Source: Dicaeum eximium
Taxonomy: Eukaryota; Chordata; Aves; Passeriformes; Dicaeidae
Reading direction: 5' to 3'
Assembly: GCA_013396995.1 (NCBI GenBank)
Contig: VWZP01002200.1
Span: 434,001 to 498,000, forward strand
Length of the DNA: 64,000 nucleotides
Below are positions 13,400 through 26,133 of this stretch, piece by piece. The translations under genes and the position numbers were made by a program. Under the pieces are notes generated by a model. The model ran no database searches and was not told the origin of the DNA. It was given only the letters and a program-made list of their open reading frames with translations. The first letter of the stretch is position 1. Every line of letters starts with the position of its first letter.

Positions 13400-16300
13400 C
13401 CAAACAATCTGTGGCTTTGGGAGTCTACATTCCAAACTAATTTGATAATTTTGAAAGTTGTAGTTGTTAGAACCTTTTGAGGTCACAGGCAATAGAGCAT
13501 TCTCATTACTAAAAGCATCAAATACCACATCCATCCCTCTCATAATGTGTTGCACTGAAGTTAACAGGCCATCACCAGTCTCACCCATTTGCTTTGTGTG
13601 TGCAATCTGAGACATGTAAGTCACATCCTGAACACTGGGCAGTGGGTAGGGATGGAAGTTTCTGGTGCTGCAGACCATTATGTACCCTGAGTAACCCATT
13701 TGTGGCAGTGATTTTCCAAGGAACAGTCTCCTTGTACATATGCACTTCCACAAAGAATCCTGAAAATTCAATCATTTGGCTCTCAGATCTGCTGTTGAAG
13801 TTCTCCATGGCAGAATCACAGTTCAGAGGTTTGCTTGCAATACCTGACCTATTTCAGCAAGCCAAGTACTCTTGTGAATGACTTTATCTCCTCATTTTCC
13901 CTTAACCAAAGTATTAAAAGGCATTAACAGGTTATGGGCTATTGTTCTTTGAAAGCTAAAATATTAATTCATTTTTCATACAAACAAGTAACCACTACGT
14001 TCACAGTAAGATGTAAATCCACTAACATCACTGGAAACACAGAACAAGAAATTCTGAACCCATGTAGTTTGGGTCATCATGTACCAAATACACTCTATTG
14101 CACACTACAACACTCCTCTAGAAAAAGTAGCTGAGGATTCCTTGAAATCTATTACAAAGAATAAGTAGCATTGCAGATGAAATTATGACCTAAATAGGCT
14201 TCTTGTACTTCAGGAATCAAAAGCTACTGTCCCTAGAGTCTCAATATTATGTCCAGAAAAAGATCCAGTATTTTACATTATAATGAAATTTGCTGTTTGC
14301 CTAATTTTTAAATGCTGGGCTGGGACGAAAAGTGAATATGGGTAATGAAATTTGTGCATTATTATTGAACTTGGAGGATTTATGGTCCTAGCTAAATTTT
14401 TAGGACCCACAGTCAAATAAATAGGAATGGAAACAGGTATACTGAATTCTAAAAATTATATATACAATGTCCTCGAAATGTCAGAAGAGCCATGTACCCA
14501 GCTCTGAACATTAATCTGCATTACCCTGGCATAGAAGAGCCTATCACATTTCCTTATATTCCAAAACCTTTAGTGTCCTCACTGGCAACAGAGAATAGCA
14601 GAAAATCATCAACTTGTACTGCTACTAGTATTTTACCAGGAGAAAAAAATATCTATAGTGGAAGCACCAACTGGCATTTTATTTCTCACACACACATCCC
14701 ATAAAAAAAGCCTATCAGGACCAGAGAAGGAGAATTCACAGCCATACTCATATTTTCATAGAAAATCCATCTTTAGTAACTTTTGGCTACCAAACCTTAG
14801 CAGATAGGAGGATATAAATGAGGCAGCCCTGTAAAAGGCACTCATGATAAAACTAAGAATTTAAAGCATAGATTTTTAAAAGTATTTATTTTAAATAACA
14901 TTTCAAGTCAAAAAGTCAACGAATTGCTGTAGCATAGTTTTTGTCATAGCTGTCCTATTATTGCAGCCTCTCACAAAAAGCTCTATTTGCACCCTTCAGA
15001 TTTTAAAGTGAGCAACAATTGCCCCGCTTCAAGACAAAGCAACACACTCAATTCTTTGAATTTGTCTGCACTGCCTGGAAGAAATCTGTTGCAGAAGGTA
15101 GACACACAAAGAACTGTGCCAGGCATGGAGCAGGAACTGAAACACCCTTCTCAAACCTTGTGTCTCGGTTCCTCATCTACCACAGAGTTTTGAGGGACGC
15201 CAGAAAACCAAGGCTTTAGAATTCAGCTCACAGACAGCTGTGAGGTGTTCGGTACAGATGACCCTACAGGAGACCTGCTAAGTGCCCAAGCTGAAATCCA
15301 AGTCAGCCTAGGACCACCTAACAGCCAGGAAAACTCTTTCTGTCTCCAGGAGGCTGAACCTCCCTGTGGAGGTGTCCATTATAAAGAGGATCAAGGTCCC
15401 TTTAGACCCTGAAACTGCTTGCTTCAGAGCTCGTCTTTGCATCTGCATACTGCTCTTTCCAGAGGCAGCCCTTGCTAACCTGTGTGACTTGGCTGGCAGA
15501 GCAAGAGTTTTTCAGTCCCAAAATTAGATCAGAACCCAATCAACTATGTTCCAAATGACTAACAAATTTGTATTCAATTATTCTTTCACAGGGCAGGAGC
15601 CATTTCAGCTGAAATGCTGGTTTGGACCAGACATACAAAGAAATAAGTGCCTGACCCTGTGCAGGTTGAAAGGATATCCAGGCTGATCAGTGCTTACGTT
15701 TTCACACCCTGGTATCAACAGGTAACATTTGCAAAGTCTCTTACAAGTTTTCACTTTTTCAGACAAAACCAAGTGGGGATGTAGTTTACAAATCCCCCTG
15801 AGGGATGGGATGCCATCCAGACATGATCATCCAGTGGGAGCTTGCCACAGTCCTGTTCAGCAATCTGGAAGTTGTCAATAATTCCAGGATGTTTTGAAGT
15901 GACATTTGATTCTGAGTAAAACCAGCAGGACACAGAGCTTTTGAGTCCCGAAATAATAAAGAGTAGGAGTAAATTTACACTTCTCTCTTTCTCTCCTCAC
16001 TTGTAAATGTCTCAAAGGACATTAATTATACTCTCCAGAGACTCACAAGCTCTGGGAGTTCGAGGCAAGGCTTATTTTCCCAGCACCTCACTGCTGCAGA
16101 TAAAAGCCAAGCATAAAGAGAAGTACAGCCACAGGATACTGAATCTCAGATGCTTTAAAGTTGGTAATGTATGAGGTAGCCTTCTCATCCTGCCCAACAT
16201 ACAAAAGGTGAAAATGCTTAGAAATAGTACCATGCAGCTGTCACTGTTTCACACACACAGAAATTCAACATTTGCCATGACATAACATACAGTTACCATG

Positions 16301-17084
16301 GATATGTCCCTATTCTTAGCATACTGGGAAGAAAAAAGAAAAGGAAAAAAGATCCCAAAATCTCAATGGAGTAACCTTGAGCAAGTGTTGACTCTGCAGT
16401 GACAGCCACCACACTGGCTAATAGGAAAATGAACTTTATTTTGCCCAAATCTTTGCTGGTAAATAATCTATGCACTGTTTATGACTAGGATTGTTTAGCT
16501 ATATGCCACACACGGATTGTCACAGGGCAATCAATAATAAAGAGGGGAGAGTGAAAGTCAGTTTGAGACCAAGATCCTTCCTGACAGCAGTAATTCAGGA
16601 TCAGTCTTCGGTTTAGGATTAATTCTTTAAAAGAAGAGCTACAAAGGAAGGCTCCTGCCATAAAGGAAAGGGGGGCTTCAGGACTTCAGATGAGCATTTC
16701 TCCTAAAAAGAATGAAACGTGCTCTTTATCTTAACTCCAGGGGAGCATCCTGTGGAGAAAAAAGATATTAAATTCAAACAAATGATGGCCCAAAACCGAG
16801 CATGTCTAATGACCAACTGTGAAATCGCAAACACTGAAGATGACAGAAAGTTCCAAAGAGACAACAAAGAAGATGTGTAGCTTTCCAGTTGGACCAGCTG
16901 ATAAAAGAAGGAGCTAACATTTCTTATGTCACAACCTGTCAAATCTGCAGCTTGGCTTGTATGAAATTGCTTTCTATTATTGTGGGAATTATGTTCTGTG
17001 CTCTGGTCAAGCAAAGATGCTTCAAGGCATTGCAGTCCCCTTGAGCCAGAGAACTTCAAGACAGTTCACTGTCTATTCTATTGG
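13400..17084. other. Non-genic unique sequence
   Basis: No gene or recognised repeat. Open frames reach about 95 codons on the plus strand (13594-13881) with antisense frames open over the same bases, and show no family signature. Two overlapping frames at 14987-15219 lie in moderately GC-rich sequence of no known type. Confidence 0.5.
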
Positions 17085-17165
17085 TAAAATACAAAACAAG
17101 AAAGCAAACAAACAAACAAAATCCCCACCACCAAACCACAACAAGCAAAAAACTCAACAACTTGA
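17085..17165 (+). repeat. A/C-rich low-complexity block
   Basis: Contains (CAAA)n-type repeats at about 17104-17121 followed by C/A-only stretches up to 17165. A low-complexity tract; any amino-acid reading from it (lysine/asparagine/glutamine-rich) is an artefact of composition. Confidence 0.85.
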
Positions 17166-17319
17166 CTAAATCTAATTTACATCAAATTCACTTAGTACAG
17201 GAGACGTTCTAGTCACCTGAATTTCTGTTTTTCAAATGAACAAGCTATTAATGAAACAGAAAAGAAAAAAAGATGGGTTTTTTCTGCAGGGTAGGACAAG
17301 GTGGTGGGGGGTATCAGGC

Positions 17320-17339
17320 AAAAAAAAAAAAAAAAAAAA
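17320..17339 (+). repeat. Poly-A tract (A20)
   Basis: Twenty consecutive A residues preceded by a G/T-rich stretch (GGTGGTGGGGGGTATCAGG). No LINE or gene-derived body is recognisable upstream, so I call it a simple tract. Length is likely polymorphic between individuals. Confidence 0.9.
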
Positions 17340-17841
17340 GCCAAAATCAACTAATTTGGCTGGAGGTAGCTGTGATAGCCTGGTATTTCCCAGTTTCTCA
17401 CCTGCCTTCTTTTACCAGGATTCAAACTGGAGCTCTAGAGCACATTTTGTGCCACAGTCCCTCAACCACAACTCTACCTAGAGGACAGGGAGATCCTCCA
17501 GAGAATCTTTAAAGTCTTTTGCATTTATAATCAGATATATGCTATTGCATACAAGCAAGTGACAGATAGGACATGTAATCTTGTTTTTACAGCATTTTCC
17601 CTGGGTGTCACTCCTCTGCATTAACCATATGTTGTACTGCCATGCTGAGATGCTTTGATCCAGCAAGGGTTTCTCCAAGGAACAAACACTTCCTGGGTCC
17701 TATCACAGTGCCAAAACAAGGCTCAAAATCTATTTTTATTAAAGTGGAAATTTGATATCAGAAGACAGTATTAAAACAAAGTCTAAATTGGAAAAAACAA
17801 CCAAACAAATCTAGAAGAAGTCCTTGCTGGAAGAAGTTCAC

Positions 17842-18003
17842 TGGAACAAATTGCCCAGAGAGGTTGTGGAGTCTTCCCTTGCTATTCAAGAACTGTCTGA
17901 ACACAATCCTGTGTCACATGCTCTAGGATGACCCTGCTTGAGCAGAAAGATTGGACCAGATGACCCCCTGTGGCAGCTTCCAGCCTGACCCATTCTGTGT
18001 CTC
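17842..18003 (+). mobile_element. CR1 LINE 3'-end fragment
   Basis: Plus-orientation CR1 tail. It contains the diagnostic TTGCCCAGAGAGGTTGTGGA stretch (end of the coding region and start of the 3' untranslated region) and the GACCCTGCTTGAGCAG...GGACCAGATGACC stretch. It ends in CCCATTCTGTGTCTCT, a diverged form of the CR1 terminal repeat. About 160 bases survive; the copy is 5'-truncated and non-coding. Confidence 0.9.
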
Positions 18004-18711
18004 TAAGTGGCACCTTTTGTCCACCTCATTCCTCATTGAACAAAAATAGGAAAAACAAAATGTCATTGAATCATTAGAATGGCTGTTGCTTTGGAAACCC
18101 AAACTGTGAATCAGGCTTTTCTGGTGACTTGGCAAAGAAGGGGCAGAGGGAGAAGGTACTTGTATTAAATTGTCTTTCTCACACTTTCTGTTCCATGAAA
18201 GGTGCAGCCAGATTGCCACAGCTGTTCATTTATTTGGGCACAGCAATTTTCCCAGACTGCTTTCCACTCTTGGTCAGATCAGATAATCTCTGAAATGAAA
18301 CACCAGTGTTTTGAACAATGACTCCATGGGTAATGGAATCTGCCTTTGCAATATCAAAGCTTCTAACAGCTTCAGAGCCAAACTCCCTAGCAGCAACTTT
18401 TGGACTACTCTAAAATACATACAGCATATCCATCCACAAAGCAAAATGTTGTAATTATTCCCAGCCTATCAGGTGAGATAAGATGATAGTGAGTGAGCTG
18501 TGGCACAAAAATATTGGCACCTGCCCCATCTCACAGAACTCAGGAGAAGCAGAGGAAATCATTGCTCATCTTCCATGCTCTAGAGCACTGCACCAACCTG
18601 CCTCTCCTTGACAGTTTTCAAAACTGTTATATAAAAATAAAATATAAGCTTTCAGGGCATCAATGTATATGTTTCACACTTAGCAGAAGAAGCTAAACAT
18701 AACTTTAAATA
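18004..18711. other. Non-genic spacer between two CR1 tails
   Basis: About 700 bases between oppositely oriented CR1 fragments. No gene or repeat recognised; a 67-codon open frame near 18493-18696 carries no motif. Confidence 0.5.
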
Positions 18712-18905
18712 TCACAGAATCATCAAGGTTGGAAGAGATCCTCAGAATCATCCAGACCAACCATCAACCCAACACCATCATAATCACCTCTAAACCATAC
18801 CCCACGTGCCAAATCCAGACACCTCTTAAACACTTCCTTCACCTGGAGAGATGGTGACTCCACCACCTCCCTGGGCAGCTTATTCCAATGCCTGACCAAT
18901 CTTCA
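18712..18905 (-). mobile_element. CR1 LINE 3'-end fragment
   Basis: Minus-orientation CR1 tail, read here as its reverse complement. It begins with the reversed terminal repeat TCACAGAATCATCAAGGTTG and continues through TGGTGACTCCACCACCTCCC and TGGGCAGCTTATTCCAATGC, the standard 3' part of CR1. About 190 bases remain. Just beyond its upstream edge a 12-base direct repeat (18912-18923 and 18937-18948) is present. Confidence 0.92.
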
Positions 18906-18911
18906 GGTTGG

Positions 18912-18948
18912 TGATAATATGACAATAATATCAGTCTGATAATATGAC
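18912..18948. repeat. Short direct repeat of 12 bases
   Basis: TGATAATATGAC occurs exactly at 18912-18923 and again at 18937-18948, starts 25 bases apart, immediately next to the truncated (5') edge of a CR1 fragment. May be a local duplication formed at or after insertion. Confidence 0.8.
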
Positions 18949-21159
18949 TCCAAACAGCTACCTTTGCAGTGCTTGCAATGACATCAAGCAGGATGACCCA
19001 AGTGAAAACCCTGAGACATGACAGCATCAAGACCTATGCAGAGCAGGACATCCTGTCTTCCCTGGTTTTCTCTATAGGTTCATCAGGATCTCCAGGGTGT
19101 ACAGACCACTACTCATGAACATCCTGCATATTCCACAAGAATAATTTTCCCCACTAGACTCAGCCCATGTTGAGGAAAAGACTTAGTAGTAAATGTGTGC
19201 TACCACTCCCTCTTTACATTTGCAAAACACATTACTGGGGTATCTGTACTACTTGATCACTATGAAGTGTTGCCATAAATTATTTAAAGAACAATTGTTC
19301 AAATAAATGAGCAACATACTGCTTATTTGTGAATGCACATTTTCTTGTTAATTTGTAACAACTCGTTTCCCAAAGAAGGATTCAAGGCCATTACTGTGAG
19401 TTAGTGTAGTCCTACAATATGTTTTATTTTTATGGCTTCCCATATCCCTGACAAATACAATAAAATCAATTTTTTTTTTTTAATGTTTCATACTTCAAAG
19501 CAAATCCTGGGCAGATATCCAACCATATAAGAAACACCAGAATATATCAAGACACACAAATTTCCACAAAATAACTGTTTTGGACAGCAGCCTCTGCCAT
19601 TATAAGGCATAAAGAATCAATGCACTGAAGTTGTGAATATACAATCAAAGTAGGGGCTTCAGCAACTTTTTAGGGGAGTGCATTAAAGGTCCTAATGGTC
19701 AGAGTCATTTGGAGTTAAGGAAAGATTTTCCTACTACAAAATGTCATATTTTATTGCATTACTCAACATCATCATGTAATCCCCAATATTAGACAAGCCT
19801 GTACCCACATCCTCCAGGCAATACCATCTAGAAGTGCCAGCTGCTGCAGAATTACCAAAAGCTCTGACATATCAATAAAGATGAAATACCTCAGAGAATG
19901 GGAGTATTACATTCATGAAGACTGTTCCCTCCTTTTTTGTTTATTAAGCATAACAACTTGTAAAAATAAACAGTGATGTAAATCCAGTTTTCCCATATGT
20001 CAGGAGAGTGCATCATCATTAAATGATAGTATGCCCTTAGGCAGAAGAAGATGCGACAAAATTCTGTCATTCTTTATTCCTGAAATTGTGCTATTTCAAA
20101 TGGCATAATGTGGACCTAATTATCCACAAATCAAACAGCATACCTGCATTTCTGAAACCAATACCTTGAGCAGAGGGGTCACTGCATTCTAGAGCCCATT
20201 CCCAAATAACCCTGAAATATGAAAAAGTAGACATAGCTCTTGCAGCACAGGTAAAAAGCCTGGTTTCACCCACCCTAGCTGCCACTCTGAAAGACAGTCT
20301 TGCCCTCACTTGCACTCCACCAAGTTCTTGCTCATTTATGAGAAGTGGAAGAGGTTCAAGGAAAACCAGTAAAAGCATCCCAAAATATTCTACAGACAGC
20401 CAAATATCTGCAAGTCCTGGGAAACGGTTGCTTTAAACATCTCTCAGTCAGATGAGGGATTTGAAAGTCTTTCACATGCTGGATAAACTGGATAAACAGT
20501 AAGAAGAAAAGATGCAAACCACTGAGTCAGCAAGTGAACACAAAGCTTCAGCATCATACAGGGACTGAACCTACCTAGAAGTCAAAAGTTAAGTAATCTA
20601 GCACTCAGTGTCATAACACACAAACTTTCTGTCTATATTCAAGTTGGTAAGTCTAAAAAAACCTTCATGTTTTTAATGAAAAAGAACAATCCAATTCTTC
20701 AGGCTAATCTTAAAAGAAGTTCCTGGATAATTAAGTCCCATTTCAAGAAGCATCTTGGGCAGATACAGCTACGTGTTGAAAACAGGTTCAATAATCAATT
20801 CTTTGGGTTTTCCAAGGACAAGGAGTCTTTGTAATCAATTCTACCTGCTTTTAAAATACCTGCTTCCACTTCCCTGCCCTCTGGCTTTTGTCTATTTATA
20901 CTCTAAGTCTTTAGGACAGGGACTGCTGCTGACTGGAGTCCTGAACTCAGCTGGGCCTGCAGGCATTCCTTTGATGCAGACCATAATATGTTTACAGAAA
21001 GGAAAAAAAGCTACGTTCCTTAGCAGCTAGACCAAGTTTGAATAAACAGCCACCTATTTCTGGCAGTAAATACACCAGAGAACAAGCACTACTGTCTTTG
21101 ATCTGTGCTCACCTAACAAAAAAGGGCTGTTTTGACAGGTAATTTCTAATCAAGAGAAT
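18949..21159. other. Non-genic unique sequence
   Basis: No gene or interspersed repeat recognised. A T12 run lies at 19470-19481. A 95-codon minus-strand open frame at 20091-20378 has no recognisable motif. Confidence 0.55.
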
Positions 21160-21400
21160 AACCTGGACAGTGCATTGCACCTAACACTGGTGAACAACAT
21201 TTTATTAAATTCATATACTGGTGAATTATCAGCTGTTATTTTAGCCTGTGTGTAGTGCAGCTTTCAGCATTATTGATCATGAAATTTTAATATAATGCTT
21301 GGAAGCATTCACTGGCATTTCAAAAGCGCCATACGATTGATTTAGAACTCAGCTGCACTCGAGAGACAAGTCCTTATTGTCTGGTATCCTCCTCCTCTCC
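21160..21400. promoter_or_regulatory. Candidate conserved non-coding element
   Basis: AT-rich block with TTTATTAAATTC, GCATTATTGATCATGAAATT, ATACGATTGATTTA and CCTTATTGTCTGG (SOX-type ATTGT core). It also has unusual CpG-containing words (GCGCC, ACGATT, CTCGAG) in otherwise CpG-poor DNA. Retained CpGs and motif clustering are typical of conserved non-coding elements, but this is inference. Confidence 0.25.
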
Positions 21401-22423
21401 CTTTTCAGCTCAGCTTGTTACTGCATAAAAAGTTGCTTGAAATTTAAGTTTGCTCAGAATCCATAGGCTGTGCTGGCCTTCATGATATTGCCCTTTACTG
21501 AAACTGCATATCTCAACAGTTTTCTATTACTCTATAGATTTATTTCACTTTTACCTCATTGGATGCTGTTATGCTGGGCTGTCTTTTCCCCAGCTCCATA
21601 CAACAGTGAAAACCCAAATACAATCAAGTTTTCTTACACATAAATGCATTCAAATCTGAAGTTATGGTACCTTGTCACCCCATTGACCTCATAGTTAATA
21701 GTCCATTTCCATTTGTTTTCAACAGATCCACCTTTTGGATAAAACCTTGCCTTCAAAAACAATTTGGACTGTAACCCACAATATGGATTACCTGCAGAAC
21801 TTAAAGGTTATTTTAAAAAGCCCAACCAGCATACAAACCAACAAAACCAACAAAGCCCACAATAAAATACACAAAAAAAATTTTAAACAGGGGAAAAGCC
21901 ACTCACTATTTCCCCTCTCCCTACCCCCAGTACATTCTCTATCCCTTGAATATTACCTGACTTTGCTGACATTTGTTTCCCAATACTGAAATTCTGCCTC
22001 AGATATTGATTTTGCCCCATCCCCAGCAACCTGATTATTGCAATTCCTTGTAGTTTGTCTCCCTTTAGCTACTCATCAAATGGACAGACTCAGCTCACAC
22101 AGCCCTGCAGGAGACACCAAGTGTCACCTGGTGCCATATCAAAACACATCCTGAAATCATTCCAAAATAAATACAAGCCTGATGCCACTCTTGTGAAATA
22201 ACACCTGACTCTGAATCAGGTCCTGGGGGCCAGTTTCATCCCAACAAGTTTCAGGCACTTAACTCTTATATTCTAGGAAACCTGGAGAGAGCAAGAAATT
22301 TTGGCACATTCCCAGGGCAACCCACTGCTGCCAGACCATAGTCCTAAGAGAACTAGAGCTTCTAAATGCCTAAGTGTGGCCATTGTTTAATAACAATATA
22401 AATCCTTTTTGATGTGGTTTTAC
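21401..22423. other. Non-genic unique sequence
   Basis: No gene recognised. Contains an A/C-rich low-complexity patch at about 21826-21885. The rest is featureless AT-rich DNA. Confidence 0.5.
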
Positions 22424-22530
22424 TGAAAAAAAAAAACAAGCCACAAACCCAAAAAAAACCCAAAGCCAAACAAAACCCCACAAAACAGCCAACAACATCT
22501 CCCACAACAACCCTCACCACACCTGCACCC
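22424..22530 (+). repeat. A/C-rich low-complexity block
   Basis: About 105 bases composed almost wholly of A and C on the plus strand, starting with an A10 run and made of irregular CCCAAA, CAAACAAAA and CAACAA units. The minus strand is correspondingly G/T-only. Open frames here on both strands are composition artefacts. Confidence 0.85.
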
Positions 22531-25196
22531 CAAGTTAAAAGCATAACCAGTTGTACTGCTGGCATGTTTAAGTCCAAAATAAGATGCCAGGCAAATTTAA
22601 GCACGAGGAAACAGCTCCCCATTGTCCTACACATTCCAAAATCCATTAATAAATAGTAGAAGGAAAAAAGAAGCCGTCATTTTGCAAGGAGAGCTCCAAT
22701 CATCTCCAAAAGGCAAGCATGGGATATTTTCTCAGTAGAGCAAAGCAGACCAGATCTCCTCATTTGTTGCCCCTCAATCTCCTTCACAGACATTTTATTA
22801 TTCAGCAATGATTCCTCAGCTGTGATAATTATCAACAATGACAGGCTATTGAGGGCTTAAAACTGACTGAGAGAAGCAATACAAATAAGATCTAAGCAGA
22901 GGCTAGACTATATTCAGAATTAATAGCTATTTTCCTAGTCCTATCATTACCTTGGCTTCCTGCTGTCCATGATATCAGATACTCTAGTACCATGTCAATG
23001 GCTGAAGCCACAGCAAAACTGAAGTCTCAGCAAGGCTGTGCAGAGAGAGAGCAAGAGATGTGATCAAAGGCCAAACTTCTGGCCTCACAAAACAGAGCAG
23101 GGGCTGCTCTCAGCATCCCCTTCACCATAAGGATCTCCAGAACTGAAAGCACCAGCAGTGCTAACCCCCAGTAGGAAGATCACCTTTCATCTGGTCACTG
23201 GCTAAAGGAACACTTCCCCCCAGTATTGATAGCTCCAGCCTGGGGCTCTGTGTAGTCCCTTGGAGGAAATTTAGCCATACATACACAACCTTCTCTCAAC
23301 ATGTCATGTTTTATAGGCCTTAAACATAGGCTTCGATTCAACAAGCTCATCTTTCATTCAAAGACTTGGAAATCATTCTAGCAAATCAACTATGAAAATT
23401 GCTCTTGCTTCCAGTCAACAAGTCACAGAATGCAATTACTTTGTACACGAGTTTGCCATTTCCCCTCACCTAAACAGGACAAAGAGTTGGGCTAAAATGT
23501 AGAATATACAACAACAAATTCCTTTTTCCCCCTACATCATCCTAGACAAGGAGCAGAACTGTTTAACACCAAGGAAAGTGGTCAGAGCCCTGTGCACTTC
23601 AGTGGAGACAAGTCAATACAGCTGAGTTATGGATGTAGCCAATGCCAATGTACCAGCTGTGAGCCACTGGACCACCCCGTGAGGCAGATCTGGTCCCAAA
23701 ACACTGTTCCTCCTGAAAACACTCCACTTGTCCCCTCCTGGGAAGACAGACCTCTGACTGCCAAGGGACAACATCAGACAGCTAGTTGTAGTTTTCACCC
23801 TGCCCCAAAATTACACTTTCCCCAAAAGAGCGCTAAATTAGGGAGGTACAATGCACAGCCTTATCAAATGAGAAGACATAAAATTACAGGATGACTGGAA
23901 AGGTTGCTAGATACACAATGAGACTCCTGCTGAAGCTGCCAGCACTGCCTCTGCCTAGCACAGGCTGGAATATCAGCCACCATGACTAGGTCTGACCTAG
24001 GGCACACCTTTAAATGTGTGTTTGAGAAAGGCATTTGTCTCAGAGCTGCTAGGGACACTTTGCCATCTTTCCAGCAATGAGCCACTCCAGAAAAATTAAT
24101 TATGTTGTCTTTCCACTTTCAAAAATCCACATGGTCATTAAGAAAGCGGAATTGAAGTGTCATTCCCAAAGATTCTCAGGTGACTAAGCTAGGATGGCTA
24201 ATGACTTCTTAATATCTTTTTATGCCTTCAGGAAAAGTGATATAAGTAACATAGTATTTTGTTTTACAGTTCTATAAACCCATTTGTTTTTGTCTCATTT
24301 CAGAATCCCTCTTGGAGTAGCTCTCCAATCGGGTTTATTTTGTATTTGTTGAAATTTATATCCATCTATTGTCCTAGTAACAGGGTTGAAAGCCAGGAAG
24401 CATATCATCTTTCTGCTTCTGAGAAGTCATTTTTTTCTGGCTAACCTGGTCTCTCTGACCCAGAAGAAACTGTATCATCATTGAATTAATTTTCCTCAAA
24501 AAGAGAAAAATAAGCTTAAAATGAAATAAGCCACAGGGAGCTGTGTGGAATAGGAATAACAGCAGACCGATATGTTAATTTTATGTAACTACTTCTGCTC
24601 TTTTATGAGCCAAATAAATTATTCTATTCTTCCAGTTCTTGTGGCTTGTTAAACATTAGAGGTGTTATTATAGCTGCAGCTAGAAGAATCTTATTTCAGT
24701 ACTATTTAAATATGTTTAGGGGTTTTTTTAACAAAACTTATCTGTTCTTAGATAGAATTACTATTAAGAATAAAACAAAACCAGCCAAATATAAACTGCA
24801 AAAGAATTACAGTCAAATGAATTGCAGGAGGTAAATGCATTTCATAGAAAGTAATACAACTGCTATCATTCAGACCAGAGACTACATTAGAGGAATTAGA
24901 GACAGATTATTGCTCATTAGGATTTTTTACTGAGACTCTTATGAACATTTAAGCAGGCTTGTCCTCCACATTTAAACATCCTCCTCAGACCAGTTCAGAA
25001 AGTAAATACTAGGACACAATTATCTAGCATGCCTTATTTTCAAGCTTATGTTACAGGTGTCTTGCAACTTACTGTACTGAAGGAATAAAGCTGAAAATTG
25101 GTATTTATTTTATCACCTATTTAGAATGCTGAATTTGCCACAACTGGACGTGACAAGTTTTTCTTACCCCTGTGGCAGAGTCACACACTCACTCAG
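22531..25196. other. Non-genic unique sequence
   Basis: No gene or repeat recognised. The stretch 23570-24090 is moderately GC-richer and has 100-codon and 73-codon open frames on opposite strands, with no family signature or splice context. Confidence 0.5.
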
Positions 25197-25760
25197 TGTC
25201 ATGGGTACATAATCCCAGCCTACAACTTTGCCCCAAATAGCTGCTCACTCACTCCCCTACCAGTGGGGTGGGGGAAAGAATCAGAAGGGTAAAAGTGGGA
25301 AAACTCATGAGTTGAGAACAGGTAAAGCAAAAGCTGTGAACACAAGCAAAGCAACACAAGGAATTCATCCACCATTTCCCATGGGCAGGCTCAGCCATCC
25401 CCAGGAAAGCAGTGCTCCTCCATTCCTTGGGAAAACAAATGCCATCATTCTCAAGGTACGCCGTCCCTTCTTTGTTCCCCAGCTTTATGTGCTGAGCACG
25501 ATGCCATATGGTATGGAATATCCCTTGGGTCAGCTAGGATCAGCTGTCCCAGCAGTGTCCCCTCCCAGCTTCTTGCCACCCCCATCCTCCTCACTGGTGG
25601 GGTGTGGTGAGAGGCAGAAAAAGCCTTTTAATAGTAGCCAGCACTATTGAAAATATCCCTCTGCTATCAACACTATTTCCAGCACAAATCTCAAACACAG
25701 CTCCACACGAGCTATTGTGAAAGACTATTGAGTCCAGTTAAGAGTTCCTAGTGCCCCACA
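25197..25760 (-). mobile_element. Solitary LTR of an avian endogenous retrovirus (copy A)
   Basis: About 560 bases read as a minus-strand LTR. On the plus strand it starts TGTCATGGGTA and passes through CTCACTCACTCCCCTACCAG, GGTGGGGGAAAGAATCAG, ATATGGTATGGAATATCCC and GGTCAGCTAGGATCAGCTGT. These are signature words of a widespread bird LTR family that I recognise from memory. In sense orientation a degraded TATA region (ACATAAAGCT at 25481-25490) lies mid-element. The 5' boundary near 25760 is uncertain by some 20 bases. No retroviral internal genes adjoin it, so it is a solo LTR or fragment. Confidence 0.85.
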
Positions 25761-26133
25761 GGTCACTTCAAAGGGAAGCACTATTGGGCACATCAATCCA
25801 GAGACTGTACAGCCCATATGGCTCTTATCACAACTTGCAAGCATCTCTAACAGGCAAGTGAGACCTTCACTAGCAGGAGAGATACCACCTGAGGAACAGC
25901 AACTCACACAGAGGCAAACCTCTGAGTATTGCCACAAATTGGCACCAGTGGATGCCTCTCTGGCACAGACACAGGAGTAATCCATTAAGGTGTTGGCATC
26001 CTCCATGCCAGAGTTTTCCCACATAATTAATTACCTTTAGCTAGAAAAATATGTTAGGCTCATCCTCTGTTCACTTCAAACTTTGTGCTGCAATGTACCA
26101 AATGCTTAGATGCCAGCTACTGATGTTCCCTCC
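25761..26133. other. Spacer between two head-to-head LTRs
   Basis: About 370 bases of unique sequence. No retroviral gene remnant, primer-binding site or polypurine tract is recognised, so this is not an internal proviral region. An ATAATTAATTACC homeodomain-type cluster sits near 26022-26034. Confidence 0.6.

Noticed and set aside
13319..13771. 150-codon minus-strand open frame
   Set aside because: Crosses a long A-tract giving a poly-Phe run, and another frame overlaps it on the opposite strand. Judged chance.
17320..17339. A20 tract as the tail of a retrogene
   Set aside because: Upstream sequence is G/T-rich and featureless, with no gene-like body.
25228..25650. 140-codon plus-strand open frame
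   Set aside because: Entirely inside an antisense LTR; not a gene.
25761..26133. Internal region of a provirus flanked by two LTRs
   Set aside because: The LTRs are in opposite orientation and the 370 bases between contain no retroviral gene or primer-binding signature.
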